The notes beneath the pieces were generated by a model that was not told where the DNA came from, ran no database searches, and saw only the letters and a list, made by a program, of their open reading frames with translations. From Chryseobacterium sp. Leaf405 (GTDB lineage Bacteria > Bacteroidota > Bacteroidia > Flavobacteriales > Weeksellaceae): DNA of 64,000 nt. The stretch is taken from assembly GCF_001425355.1 (NCBI RefSeq), contig NZ_LMQN01000012.1, positions 351,510 to 415,509 of the forward strand, read 5' to 3'. Below, piece by piece: positions 53,549 through 62,012 of the stretch. Position 1 is the first letter of the stretch. The number at the start of each line of letters is the position of its first letter. The position numbers and the translations under genes were made by a program.

Positions 53549-54322
53549 TTATTTGATTTCCCATTCAAAAACTTTTTCCAATCCGGGTCTGTTGTTTTTG
53601 TATTGGCTTTCTGTTTTTGTTCCTGAAGACATTTTGCTGAGTAATTCTGCCAATTCTTTGTTTTGAGTTCCTTCTTTCATTTCGACAAATTGTCTCATAT
53701 TCATTTTAGGATAGCGGCTTAATTTTGGAGTGAAATTTATTTTCGGATCTACGGTTAATTCAACTTTTTCTGCTTTCCAGATATTATAATTATTATTGTC
53801 TTCCCGGATATCTAAAATAAGTCCAGGCAAACCAAAAAATTTATAAGGTCCCGTAGAATAGGGAAGTTCTTTGGTAAAATAGGCAGTAACTTCAGAACCT
53901 CTGAAATTGGTGGTAGCTTTTATGCAACTGTAACCCAATATTTTTTTTGTCTTTGTTTCTTCAATTTTCCAGATCGGCTTTGAAACTTCATCGTGTACAA
54001 AATACTTGGTCTCTCTATCCAAAACTGTAAAAAAAATATCTTTAAGATTATTATTACTTTGTAATTGAGAAATGAAATAGTTTTTAGTTGCCGGTTTATT
54101 ACTTTTTCTAACGGCAGAAATGCTTCCGGTTCCATTTAAATTAACATTCATAATTGAATCCTGAACCGAGATCACATTATTATCTTTAATGTATAAATCT
54201 TCATATAAAGTTGCAATAGGAGACCTTACATAATAATATTTTACATGGACTTGCTGTTGAGCAAATCCACGTAAAAAAAATAGTATGACAAAAATTGTAA
54301 ATGATATTTTTTTTAAATCCAT
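53549..54322 (-). CDS. GLPGLI family exported protein
   Basis: This 257-residue protein has a signal peptide (ISFTIFVILFFLRGFAQQ) and the family signature YKFFGLPGLILDIRED at about 160-175. The preceding segment ILGYSCIKATTNFRGSEVTA is also typical. GLPGLI proteins are abundant in Bacteroidota and are thought to reach the periplasm or outer membrane; no function is known. It follows a small Cys-containing exported peptide by 12 bases, so the two form an operon. The length is normal. Confidence 0.88.
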   Translation of the reverse strand: MDLKKISFTIFVILFFLRGFAQQQVHVKYYYVRSPIATLYEDLYIKDNNVISVQDSIMNVNLNGTGSISAVRKSNKPATKNYFISQLQSNNNLKDIFFTVLDRETKYFVHDEVSKPIWKIEETKTKKILGYSCIKATTNFRGSEVTAYFTKELPYSTGPYKFFGLPGLILDIREDNNNYNIWKAEKVELTVDPKINFTPKLSRYPKMNMRQFVEMKEGTQNKELAELLSKMSSGTKTESQYKNNRPGLEKVFEWEIK

Positions 54323-54334
54323 AATTACTTATTA

Positions 54335-54604
54335 TTAAGGAGTGATCGTATAACCACCTTGTGTTAGATTCCACTGAACAAAAGACTGATATGCCTGACA
54401 AGATGATAAAGTAGGTGTGTCAGTTAGAAACCATTGTGAACCTGTGGGATTATTATCACTATCATAAAAAGTAACGAGTACACCACAAAGCCTAAATTTT
54501 GCTTCTTTTTTCTCAGTCTGCTTTTCAGATTTCTTTACAAATGTAGGTTTTGCGCTTACTAATCCGGCAATGCCAAAGGCAGCCAATAAAATCATTTTCT
54601 TCAT
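54335..54604 (-). CDS. Small exported peptide with two cysteines
   Basis: The 89-residue product has a signal peptide (MKKMILLAAFGIAGLVSAKP). A Lys-rich propeptide-like stretch (KKSEKQTEKKEAK) follows, then a mature end with RLCGVLVTFYDSD and LSSCQAYQSF. The two cysteines may pair. It is unrelated to any family I know. Its own promoter is at 54642. It is cotranscribed with the GLPGLI gene and diverges from an XRE regulator. Confidence 0.65.
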   Translation of the reverse strand: MKKMILLAAFGIAGLVSAKPTFVKKSEKQTEKKEAKFRLCGVLVTFYDSDNNPTGSQWFLTDTPTLSSCQAYQSFVQWNLTQGGYTITP

Positions 54605-54641
54605 GTTTTTAGAATTAAAATTAAAAATAAATTGTAGATAT

Positions 54642-54671
54642 CAAAAGTATTTCGCGAAAACTTTCCTCAAA
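54642..54671 (-). promoter_or_regulatory. Promoter of the exported-peptide/GLPGLI operon
   Basis: The minus strand has TTTG (54671-54668) and TACTTTTG (54649-54642), 18 bases apart, matching the Bacteroidota consensus closely. It is 38 bases before the start codon. Confidence 0.55.
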
Positions 54672-54705
54672 ATTGTGGATATTTAGGGTTTGAGACAATT
54701 CGTTT

Positions 54706-54733
54706 TCGAATAAAAGATATTCGAGATCGAATA
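54706..54733. promoter_or_regulatory. Palindromic operator between the XRE regulator and the exported-peptide operon
   Basis: TCGAATA (54706-54712) and TATTCGA (54718-54724) form a perfect inverted repeat with a 5-base spacer. A third half-site TCGAATA lies at 54727-54733, 21 bases after the first. The site is between the two divergent start codons and is the natural target of the XRE protein encoded at 54794. Confidence 0.6.
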
Positions 54734-54793
54734 AAATGAAAATCGTAGAATTTTATAAAAAAGAATTATCTTTATCCTTTAATTTTTCAACAA

Positions 54794-55147
54794 ATGAACA
54801 GTGTAGGCTTTAAAATAAAAAGACTTAGAGAAAGAAAAAATATTTCTCAGGAAGAATTAGCATATAAATTGGAAGTTTATCAGGGAACTTTGAGTAAGAT
54901 GGAAAACGGAATGGTTGAAAGAATCGATTTCAGTTTTATGCAGAAAGTCTGTGATTATTTTGAAGTTGATCCTAACTATTTTTTGGAAGGAGAAACTGTT
55001 ATTAACGAAGTTCAGACAAATAATGGAGTTGTTTATAATAAGGGTACATTTAATAATTTCTCTGAAGAAATATTGAAAAATCAGGAACAGATTACAAAAC
55101 TTATTGAATCTCAGAATAAACTTATTGAAAAACTGCTTAATAAATAA
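54794..55147 (+). CDS. XRE family transcriptional regulator
   Basis: This 117-residue protein has an HTH_3 domain (IKRLRERKNISQEELAYKLE, then YQGTLSKMENGMVERID) over residues 1-70. The C-terminal helix (LKNQEQITKLIESQNKLIEK) is a likely coiled coil for dimerisation. A palindromic operator upstream suggests autoregulation and control of the divergent exported-peptide/GLPGLI pair. A strong terminator follows at once. Confidence 0.88.
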   Translation: MNSVGFKIKRLRERKNISQEELAYKLEVYQGTLSKMENGMVERIDFSFMQKVCDYFEVDPNYFLEGETVINEVQTNNGVVYNKGTFNNFSEEILKNQEQITKLIESQNKLIEKLLNK

Positions 55148-55174
55148 AAACTTTCGCTCTTGGCGAAAGTTTTT
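55146..55174. terminator. Bidirectional Rho-independent terminator
   Basis: A 12-base perfect stem (AAAAACTTTCGC with GCGAAAGTTTTT, loop TCTTG) has T runs in both directions. It overlaps the stop codon of the XRE gene and serves the convergent Imm22-like gene too. Confidence 0.85.
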
Positions 55175-55194
55175 GTTTTGTACATTAAATATTT

Positions 55195-55590
55195 TTAAAC
55201 ATTATACTCAATTCCTCCAATATAAACCAAAGAAAACAAATCATTTTCCACAGAAACCGGTTTTGGAATTTGTTTGTTTAAGAAAATAATAGCATTGATA
55301 TCGAACTTTAAATCGAGTTCATTCAGTCTGTTTACTAAAATTGGAAGCCATTGTTCAGCAAAAGAATATTCTGAAAATTTCTCGTAAATCGTTCTGTTTC
55401 CATCTTCAAAACCATATTCTACAAAATCGTGATCTAGCCAAAGCGTATCCTGAGATTCTGCAAATTTTGAAATATACGTTTCGTCAGATTCTTCTTCCAT
55501 ATAAAAATTTTCATCCTCTTCCACAAATTCATGAAAATCTTCTTCACTCTGGAAATTTCCTACCCAAAAATCTAATGTATCTGTATTCAT
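55195..55590 (-). CDS. Imm22-like acidic immunity-type protein
   Basis: The ATG at 55590 (MNTDTLDFWVGNFQSEEDFH) gives a 131-residue protein; an in-frame codon 13 residues earlier is less likely. It is very acidic, with conserved aromatic and acidic motifs (DFWVGNF, DTLWLDHDFVEYGFED, FSEYSFAEQWLPIL) similar to the Imm22/DUF4284 family of polymorphic-toxin immunity proteins. No toxin gene is adjacent. The family call is by recollection and moderate. Confidence 0.6.
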   Translation of the reverse strand: MNTDTLDFWVGNFQSEEDFHEFVEEDENFYMEEESDETYISKFAESQDTLWLDHDFVEYGFEDGNRTIYEKFSEYSFAEQWLPILVNRLNELDLKFDINAIIFLNKQIPKPVSVENDLFSLVYIGGIEYNV

Positions 55591-55677
55591 AATTGTTTGA
55601 TTGTTGTTCCTTTTATTTAGGAAGTTCAAATTTATGATATTATCATGAAATTTTCAGGTGTAAACAAATAATAAAAT

Positions 55678-56253
55678 TTATTGTACTCTTTTCCCTGATT
55701 CACTTTCCTTAATCGTTTTCTCCAACCTCGACAGTCTCGTTTTTTCCTGTTTTGCACGCATAATCCAGTGAAGCATTACTTTTTTGTACGACGGCGCCTG
55801 ATTGTTGAAAAATTCCCAGGCTTTTCTGTTGGCTTTAAATTGTTTCTCATAGTCAGAATCCAGAACCGCAGGTTCTTTTTCGTGAGAATAAATTCCGGAT
55901 TTTTCTTCTTTTCGCAATTCAAAAGCTTTTATGCCCTCTGCAGTCATTAATCCGGCTTTTGTCAGTTCTTCAATTTTTTTAACATTAACCGTACTCCAGA
56001 TGCTTGTTGATTTTCTTGGAGTAAATCTGATGCTGTAACTTTCTTCGTCAATAGATTTTCTCACCCCGTCGATCCAGCCGAAACATAATACCTGATCCAC
56101 AGATTCCGGCCACGTCATAGAAGGTTTTTTAGTGTTGACTTTGTAGAAACCGACCAATAATTCTTTTTCTGTTTTGTAATGATTTTGCAGCCATTTTCTG
56201 AATTTTTCCGGTGTTTCAAAAAAGGTAGCCGATTGCTTTTGATTATCTGCCAT
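55678..56253 (-). CDS. YdeI/OmpD-associated family protein
   Basis: The ATG at 56253 (MADNQKQSATFFETPEKFRKW) is preferred to a codon 14 residues earlier that lies in the HD gene. The 191-residue product has FGWIDGVRKSIDEESYSIRF, TPRKSTSIWSTVNVKKIEEL and a C-terminal helical repeat (WIMRAKQEKTRLSRLEKTI), which define the YdeI family. Members have been linked to envelope and antimicrobial-peptide resistance, but the molecular function is open. The start overlaps the end of the HD gene by 11 bases. Confidence 0.85.
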   Translation of the reverse strand: MADNQKQSATFFETPEKFRKWLQNHYKTEKELLVGFYKVNTKKPSMTWPESVDQVLCFGWIDGVRKSIDEESYSIRFTPRKSTSIWSTVNVKKIEELTKAGLMTAEGIKAFELRKEEKSGIYSHEKEPAVLDSDYEKQFKANRKAWEFFNNQAPSYKKVMLHWIMRAKQEKTRLSRLEKTIKESESGKRVQ

Positions 56254-56776
56254 ATGTTTCGATTTTCTGTTGTAATCGTTGTTCAAGATAATCATTTCCG
56301 CCTTTCAGTTCATGTAAAATTAATTGAGCTTCAGTTTTATACTTTTTAATTTTTTCTTCCGACCAATCAGGAGGTGGAGTCTGAAGATTCGTAATTCTGT
56401 CGGCTAATTTTACTGCCCAAACCTCTTTTGGCTGTTGTTTGATTCTGAATAAACTATCCGTCATTTGATGAGATTTTTCTAAACTTGAATTTTTAGTTAA
56501 TGCTAAAACTCCCTCCGCAACAGATTTCCCGAAAATATTTTCGAGTTCCTGAAAAGTGGTGTCTGTATCTTCTAAAGAATCGTGAAGTAAAGCAACCTGA
56601 ACAGCAAATTCCAAATTAAAATCTTTTGACTTTTCAAAAGCAATCAAAATTTCCATAGTTACATTGCTCAGATGAACTACATACGGAAGATTGGTTCCCG
56701 GAATAGTCTGATTTCTATCGGTGTGTTTTTGGGTTGCAAGTTTTATAGTTTCCTGATAAATGGTTTGAATATTCAT
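56243..56776 (-). CDS. HD-domain phosphohydrolase (RelA/SpoT-like)
   Basis: This 177-residue protein has the HD metal motif ALLHDSLEDTDTTFQEL and an upstream His (LPYVVHLSNVTMEI), plus VWAVKLADRITNL, the arrangement of SpoT-type ppGpp hydrolase domains and related nucleotide phosphohydrolases. No synthetase domain is present, so it may be a small alarmone hydrolase (MESH1-like). It is translationally coupled to the YdeI-like gene downstream. Confidence 0.8.
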   Translation of the reverse strand: MNIQTIYQETIKLATQKHTDRNQTIPGTNLPYVVHLSNVTMEILIAFEKSKDFNLEFAVQVALLHDSLEDTDTTFQELENIFGKSVAEGVLALTKNSSLEKSHQMTDSLFRIKQQPKEVWAVKLADRITNLQTPPPDWSEEKIKKYKTEAQLILHELKGGNDYLEQRLQQKIETYGR

Positions 56777-56849
56777 ATCATTGTGATTGAAAGTTGAATT
56801 TACGGATTAATGATAGAATAATATGACTTTGAAAAGTTCCTTTTAAAGG

Positions 56850-57332
56850 TTAGTCATTAGTCTTCTTATTTAAAACAGATTCCAAGAGAATTATCTGCTC
56901 ATTAGTAAGATTTTTTAAATATAATTTTGAGGTTTCAAACATCAATCTATCTCTCATGAAAACGATTTCTATATTATTTTTGTTGACATTAAACTCTCTT
57001 ACTTGCTTGGGTTTTCTGGTTTGCTTTAGATATTTATTATTCGAAGTTGAATAAACCAAATTGATTAAACGACTTGGAATAAAGTAAAAATTCTTTGTAA
57101 ATAAGAAAACAGAATTTTGATTGACTAATATGTCAAATTTACACCATTCAAATCTCTGGCGAAGCATTCCGCTTTTAGTAACAATTGTACCGTAAATGTT
57201 TTTAAATTCTATGGAATTTACTTGTTTATAGTTTTCAAGGATTGTCTTTTTTTCGATGAAATAATAAATGCTTTTGCCAATAGCAAATAAAACAAAACCT
57301 ATAAAGAAATAGAGAAATATATTATCAGGCAT
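56850..57332 (-). CDS. Membrane-anchored protein of unknown function
   Basis: The 160-residue product has one N-terminal membrane helix (IFLYFFIGFVLFAIGKSIYYF) and a basic cytoplasmic domain with beta-strand pattern (CKFDILVNQNSVFLFTK, YFIPSRLINLVYST). I recognise no family. The ATG overlaps the stop of the short gene upstream, so the two are cotranscribed. Confidence 0.6.
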   Translation of the reverse strand: MPDNIFLYFFIGFVLFAIGKSIYYFIEKKTILENYKQVNSIEFKNIYGTIVTKSGMLRQRFEWCKFDILVNQNSVFLFTKNFYFIPSRLINLVYSTSNNKYLKQTRKPKQVREFNVNKNNIEIVFMRDRLMFETSKLYLKNLTNEQIILLESVLNKKTND

Positions 57333-57562
57333 TATTTAATTTTATTGTCGTTACTTAAACTGCTTAAAATTTCTTTAGGATTTGTTAGAAATTTATAACT
57401 GTTGGAAATTTTGGCTAATTTATAAACTTCTTTTTGTTCGGGAATGACAAGATTTCCCTGAATATCCATCAAAAGGCAATCATATTTTTTTGCAATTCCG
57501 ATAAACTCATTTAAAAATTTTAAACCATCTTCTCTAAGATCTGCCCTAAAGTGAGGCATCAT
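57332..57562 (-). CDS. Short frame, probable C-terminal half of a disrupted gene
   Basis: The 76 codons begin MMPHFRADLREDGLKFLNEF and continue IAKKYDCLLMDIQGNLVIP. The content looks like the middle and end of a longer protein, not a natural start. It overlaps the end of the frame at 57546 by 17 bases in a different register, which fits a frameshift or a small deletion near 57550. It could also be a coupled second gene. Confidence 0.5.
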   Translation of the reverse strand: MMPHFRADLREDGLKFLNEFIGIAKKYDCLLMDIQGNLVIPEQKEVYKLAKISNSYKFLTNPKEILSSLSNDNKIK

Positions 57563-57878
57563 GATCTATTGTACTTTTAACTGTGATTTTGTAATGCTTC
57601 CAGTAATAATAGTCGGATTTGCTTTCCAATGGTTTTCTGGGAAATAATTTGTTGATATAATAAATAATTTCTGTAGGAAGAATATCAACAGAATCCCAAA
57701 ATTTCATAGTTAAAGCATCAATGAAAAAATCATTCGGTTCCAATAAATTATCTTCGCTAAGGTAATAATGCTCTTCTCTTTCCTGAAGATTGATATTTAG
57801 TTTATTAGGAATAAATCCAAATTCATTAATAATTCCTTCTCTTGGAATTAAGTTTAATCGAAATTGATAAATTGCCAT
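57546..57878 (-). CDS. Short frame, probable N-terminal half of a disrupted gene
   Basis: The ATG at 57878 (MAIYQFRLNLIPREGIINEF) gives 110 residues, ending STIDHDASL. Conserved-looking motifs are IPREGIINEFGFIPNKLNI and NDFFIDALTMKFWDS. It seems truncated, with its continuation in the frame at 57332-57562. It is 20 bases after the histidine kinase gene. No family assigned; the style is like small cytoplasmic immunity or accessory proteins. Confidence 0.5.
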   Translation of the reverse strand: MAIYQFRLNLIPREGIINEFGFIPNKLNINLQEREEHYYLSEDNLLEPNDFFIDALTMKFWDSVDILPTEIIYYINKLFPRKPLESKSDYYYWKHYKITVKSTIDHDASL

Positions 57879-57897
57879 GATCAAATATAGTAAATAA

Positions 57898-59613
57898 CTA
57901 AGCCATCGGCAACACAAAATAAAAACTACTTCCCTGATTTAATGAACTCTCTACTCCAATTTCCCCATGTTGTTTTTCTATAAAGTTTTTGGAAATGGCT
58001 AAACCAAGACCTGTTCCGTTCTGATGATCTCCCGGAACCTGAAAATAGCGGTCAAAAACCTGACGGTGGTATTTTTCCTCAATTCCCTTGCCCGAATCTG
58101 TAACGCTGAATCTGATTTTTGAATCAATTTTTTCAACTAAAATCTGAATATTTTCATCCTGAAAAGAATGTTTAATGGCATTGCTTAGAAAATTATTCAT
58201 TACCCAAACTGTTTTGTCAAAATCTGCGGTGACAAAGTCATTTTCATTCAGAAGAATTTGAGAATTGATGGAAATATTTTTCTGTTCGGCTAATTTTGCA
58301 ATATTTTTTACGGCTGTCTGCACAATTTCTGTGGGAGAGCAGTTTTCAATATTCAGACGGATATTTCCGGTTTCAACTTGTGATAAATTCAATAATTCTC
58401 CAGTGATATTTAACAATCTCTGACCGTCTTCATTGATGCCATTTAACAGTTCTTTTTGCTGTTCATTCAATTCTCCGAATTTTTGATTTCCTAATAATTG
58501 AACACCCATTTTTATCGCAGAAATCGGGGTCTTCAGTTCATGCGAAATGGTGGCAATAAAATTAGTTTTCGCAAAATCAAGCTCTTTGAAAGGCGTAATA
58601 TTTCTAAGCAGAATTACTCTTCCGATGTACTTTTTTTCTTTTTCGCCTGTCTTTACAATATTAATCGGAATGATATCCTGCTCGAAATAATTTTCTTTGT
58701 GATCCGAAACAATTTTAATGGGTTCTTGTACAGGATGATCGATATTTTTTAATAATTCTCGTACCAAATCATTGTTTACCGCTACTTCATGAGCCGTCTT
58801 TCCGATGATTTCATCTTTATTTAAATTGGTGATTTTCAAGGCTTCATCGTTAATCATGTAGATGAAATGATTTTCATCCAGACCAATCACGGCATCGTGC
58901 ATATTGTTGACCAAAGTCTCGATGCGCTTTTTATCCATCAGCTGTTCCGATAGAGTACTGCTCTCATATTCCTGAAGTTTTTCTGCCATAATGTTGAAAG
59001 AATTGGCAAGATCATTAAATTCTTCACTTCCTTTAAAATGAACTCTTTCGTTGTAATTTTTATTGGCAATCTGCCGGATACTGAATGTCAGCTGGTTGAT
59101 GGGTTCCGCAATCGTTTGAGGAAGATTAAATAATAAGACAACAGCAATTAAAAAACAGACCGTTCCTAAAGTGGCAATCCAAAAAGTAGCATTTTCTGCG
59201 GTAATAATGGCAATGTCACTTTTCCGTTCGATCCCTTTCATGTTGAGCGACATAATTTTAACCAAATCTTCACGAATCAGTTTTTCTTTTTCAGGAGAAG
59301 GCTGATTTATGTAATTATTAAAATGTAAATTGAGATTTTGGGTAGCTTCTTTTTCACCAAATTCGGTTAAATTTTTTTCCTGTAAAATATTATTTTTCTT
59401 AAAATCTTTAATCGCAATGGCGCTGTCGGTTTTTATTTTATCTAAAGCCAACAACATATTCTGGGAAAATTCGAGACTGTTGTAATTGGCGGTGAGAATT
59501 TTTTCTGTATCGGATTTTAATTTGTTGATGTACACCGAACCAATCACAGAAAGTAAAACGATCAGCACAAACAAAAGACCGACTCCCAAGGTGAGTTTTG
59601 TTTTAATTTTCAT
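57898..59613 (-). CDS. Sensor histidine kinase of the split Kdp system
   Basis: This 571-residue kinase has two membrane helices (about 9-28 and 145-165) around a helical periplasmic sensor. A HAMP domain follows (LPQTIAEPINQLTFSIRQIA), then a PAS domain (MHDAVIGLDENHFIYMIND, about 240-340). The kinase core has the phospho-His in FIATISHELKTPISAIK, N-box NNFLSNAIKHS, G1 VTDSGKGIEE and G2 NGTGLGLAISKNF. It lies 4 bases after the KdpD sensor protein, so the kinase half of KdpD is a separate gene here. No KdpE-type regulator is in the window. Confidence 0.88.
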   Translation of the reverse strand: MKIKTKLTLGVGLLFVLIVLLSVIGSVYINKLKSDTEKILTANYNSLEFSQNMLLALDKIKTDSAIAIKDFKKNNILQEKNLTEFGEKEATQNLNLHFNNYINQPSPEKEKLIREDLVKIMSLNMKGIERKSDIAIITAENATFWIATLGTVCFLIAVVLLFNLPQTIAEPINQLTFSIRQIANKNYNERVHFKGSEEFNDLANSFNIMAEKLQEYESSTLSEQLMDKKRIETLVNNMHDAVIGLDENHFIYMINDEALKITNLNKDEIIGKTAHEVAVNNDLVRELLKNIDHPVQEPIKIVSDHKENYFEQDIIPINIVKTGEKEKKYIGRVILLRNITPFKELDFAKTNFIATISHELKTPISAIKMGVQLLGNQKFGELNEQQKELLNGINEDGQRLLNITGELLNLSQVETGNIRLNIENCSPTEIVQTAVKNIAKLAEQKNISINSQILLNENDFVTADFDKTVWVMNNFLSNAIKHSFQDENIQILVEKIDSKIRFSVTDSGKGIEEKYHRQVFDRYFQVPGDHQNGTGLGLAISKNFIEKQHGEIGVESSLNQGSSFYFVLPMA

Positions 59614-59617
59614 TGTT

Positions 59618-60727
59618 TTAAGATAAAATAATAATGTCTATTTGTCTTTCGTTCAATCGGTTCATCAGGGTATAAATCCAGCTGTAGCCGAAGATTCTCA
59701 GCCAAAATTTCGCATGAGGTTTTCCCATACAAACGGTTGTAATGTTATGTTCAACTACATAATCTAAAATTCCTTTGTGAATACTGTTTTCCTTTAATCG
59801 GATTACTTTTGCTCCCAATTCCTGTGCTAAATTAAAATTATTAATCAAATATCGCTGTTTATTCAATGCAATTTTTTCAGGATCTTCAGATGATTTTTGA
59901 ATATATAAAACCGTCCACGGACTGTTATAATAACTCGCCAGTCTTGCCGTTTTTCGGATAATATTTTTTGCAATTTTCTCATTACTGCTTATACAGGCGA
60001 GAAATTTTATAGGTTTGAAATTTTCAGTTTTAATTTCCGTTTCTACTTTTCTTTCGACGTGGGTTGCGACTTCTTTTAAAGCCAGTTCACGGAGCTGTAA
60101 AATATGTCCGCTCTGAAAGAAATTGTTTAAAGCAGTTTGAATTTTTTCTTTTTTATAAATTTTTCCTTCTTTTAACCTTGTCAGCAATTCGTCTGCAGTC
60201 AAATCAATATTCACCAGTTCATCAGCAAGTCCTAAAATTTTATCGGGAACCCGCTCTGTAACTTCAATTCCTGTTATTTTTTTTACTTCCTCGTTTAAAC
60301 TTTCAATATGCTGAATATTCATCGCACTGATAACGTTGATTCCGTTATCGAGAATTTCCAGAACATCCTGCCATCTTTTTTTATTTTTTGAACCTTCAAT
60401 ATTCGTATGCGCCAATTCATCCACCAAAACAACTTCGGGATGAATATTGATAATCGTCTGGAGATCCATTTCTTCCAGATTTTTACCTTTATAAAAAGAA
60501 GATCGTCGCGGAATTTCAGGAATTCCATCAACCAAAGCCACGGTTTCTTTTCTGTCATGCGTTTCAATATAGCCGATTTTTACATCAATACCGTTTCGCA
60601 AAAGAGAATGAGCTTCCTGGAGCATGCGAAAAGTTTTCCCCACACCCGCACTCATTCCGATATAAATTTTAAACTTTCCTTTTTTGGATTTTTGGATGAG
60701 TTCTAGAAAATCTGTTGCTGATGACAT
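59618..60727 (-). CDS. kdpD: KdpD sensor protein without kinase domain
   Basis: The ATG at 60727 (MSSATDFLELIQKSKKGKFK) is preferred to one 12 codons upstream. About 369 residues. Residues 1-215 are the KdpD N-terminal domain: Walker A YIGMSAGVGKTFRMLQEA, IGYIETHDRKET, EVVLVDELAHTN and INVISAMNIQHIESLNE. Residues about 240-369 are a universal-stress-protein domain with VCMGKPHAKFWLRIFGYSWI. E. coli KdpD continues into four membrane helices and a kinase, absent here. It senses potassium or turgor and probably signals to the kinase encoded next. Confidence 0.87.
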   Translation of the reverse strand: MSSATDFLELIQKSKKGKFKIYIGMSAGVGKTFRMLQEAHSLLRNGIDVKIGYIETHDRKETVALVDGIPEIPRRSSFYKGKNLEEMDLQTIINIHPEVVLVDELAHTNIEGSKNKKRWQDVLEILDNGINVISAMNIQHIESLNEEVKKITGIEVTERVPDKILGLADELVNIDLTADELLTRLKEGKIYKKEKIQTALNNFFQSGHILQLRELALKEVATHVERKVETEIKTENFKPIKFLACISSNEKIAKNIIRKTARLASYYNSPWTVLYIQKSSEDPEKIALNKQRYLINNFNLAQELGAKVIRLKENSIHKGILDYVVEHNITTVCMGKPHAKFWLRIFGYSWIYTLMNRLNERQIDIIILS

Positions 60728-60777
60728 GGGTTTTATTCTTTTTAATTTAATCTTTTGAAGCATAAAAATAAGGAAAG

Positions 60778-60815
60778 TCAGAAGCTGGAAATCAATCTTA
60801 GCTTCCGGCTTCTGA
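60778..60815 (-). terminator. Hairpin between the outer-membrane barrel and kdpD genes
   Basis: A 13-base stem with one mismatch (TCAGAAGCTGGAA with TTCCGGCTTCTGA) lies 6 bases after the barrel gene stop at 60821. The T-rich stretch after it (CTTTCCTTATTTTT) could make it a partial terminator inside the operon. Confidence 0.45.
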
Positions 60816-60820
60816 TTTAT

Positions 60821-61912
60821 TTAAAACCAAGCTGCAATACTTGTGGTAATGAAAAAGTTCCCTTGTTTAAATTGATCGTTTTTCATGAAAATAGCATCTT
60901 TAGAAGTAAATCCTCTTGCTTCTGTACGGAAAACAACGTTCTTTAAGATGGCATAATCTACATTCAGAGAATATCCGAAGGTTTGAAAGCCATTGGGTGT
61001 TTCCGTGCTGATGATGACTCCTTTTTTATCATTATAGTATTCAAATCTTCCTGCCAGAGCCCATTTGTCATTCACCTGATATTTCATCAGAACATTGGGA
61101 GAATACCACAGATTATAGCTGTCACTTCTTTTTTCTTTCTGTTCGGCTCCGATATCAAAACCCAGCAAAGCTGAGAATTTATCCGTCAGCTGAAAATTTC
61201 CATATAAATCATGAAAATAGCGCATTTTTTTCTCTTCTTTAGATTTATCATTTCCGATGAATGAACTGCTGTTTAATGTAATTTTTTCATTCGGTTTGTA
61301 TGTGATCTGATGTCCGAAAGAAATAGTTTGGTTTCCTTCCGGCTTAGCAATTCTCTGCCATCCGTTTAAAACCAATCCGCTTAAAAACCATTTCCCGTTA
61401 TCCGAAGTATAGGAAATTTTTGCTCCGGTTTCAAAATAAGGAGAATTTTCTGCTGCAAAACTTCTTGTAAGACTTATATTATCCTTTCCGATGGCACTTT
61501 CCCAGCCAATGTGTGAAGGCATAATTCCGGCATCGATCCACAGATTTTTTGTTTTTGAAATTTTAATTCCAATATTAGCTTCATTTACATACCGTAAAGC
61601 ATCCTGTTCGGCAGCCATGTTATCCTGAGCGTACGTTCCTGCCATGAGCGCAAGATTGGCCCGGAGATTATCATTTTGATAAGCAGCTTTTACAAGTCCT
61701 AAATTAAGATTTAATTCATTGTGACGGTTATAGGAATATAAAAAATTCTGACGGATATGATTTGCAGGTTCATTAAAATCGTAAGTGTAAAACAATTCTG
61801 CATAAGCTGAAAAAGTAACTTTATGATCTGCTTTTAATGAATCCGAAGATTGTGCCTTCGGAAAAAATATCCCAACCATAAATCCAATGACAATATACTT
61901 TTTCATTTTCAA
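60821..61912 (-). CDS. Outer-membrane beta-barrel protein (porin-like), second in the Kdp locus
   Basis: The 363-residue product has a signal peptide (YIVIGFMVGIFFPKAQS) and long runs of alternating strands ending in a terminal Phe (FFITTSIAAWF), as in outer-membrane barrels. The motif WIDAGIMPSHIGWESAIGKD belongs to the Bacteroidota OmpL-like barrel family (BBP2). It lies between a similar barrel and kdpD on the same strand, so it is probably induced with the potassium pump. A porin role in ion entry is inferred. Confidence 0.8.
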   Translation of the reverse strand: MKMKKYIVIGFMVGIFFPKAQSSDSLKADHKVTFSAYAELFYTYDFNEPANHIRQNFLYSYNRHNELNLNLGLVKAAYQNDNLRANLALMAGTYAQDNMAAEQDALRYVNEANIGIKISKTKNLWIDAGIMPSHIGWESAIGKDNISLTRSFAAENSPYFETGAKISYTSDNGKWFLSGLVLNGWQRIAKPEGNQTISFGHQITYKPNEKITLNSSSFIGNDKSKEEKKMRYFHDLYGNFQLTDKFSALLGFDIGAEQKEKRSDSYNLWYSPNVLMKYQVNDKWALAGRFEYYNDKKGVIISTETPNGFQTFGYSLNVDYAILKNVVFRTEARGFTSKDAIFMKNDQFKQGNFFITTSIAAWF

Positions 61913-61947
61913 ATTGTTTTTTTAAGAATTGTAATTTGTTTAATAAC

Positions 61948-61981
61948 AGCTCGAAACAATTAAATTTAATTATTTCGAGCT
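61948..61981 (-). repeat. Inverted repeat between the two barrel genes
   Basis: Arms AGCTCGAAA (61948-61956) and TTTCGAGCT (61973-61981) surround a palindromic ATTAAATTTAAT core. No T run follows on the coding strand, so it may be an RNA-stabilising hairpin or an attenuator more than a terminator. Confidence 0.5.
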
Positions 61982-62012
61982 TGTAGTAAGTATTAAAATG
62001 TAGTTCTATCAA

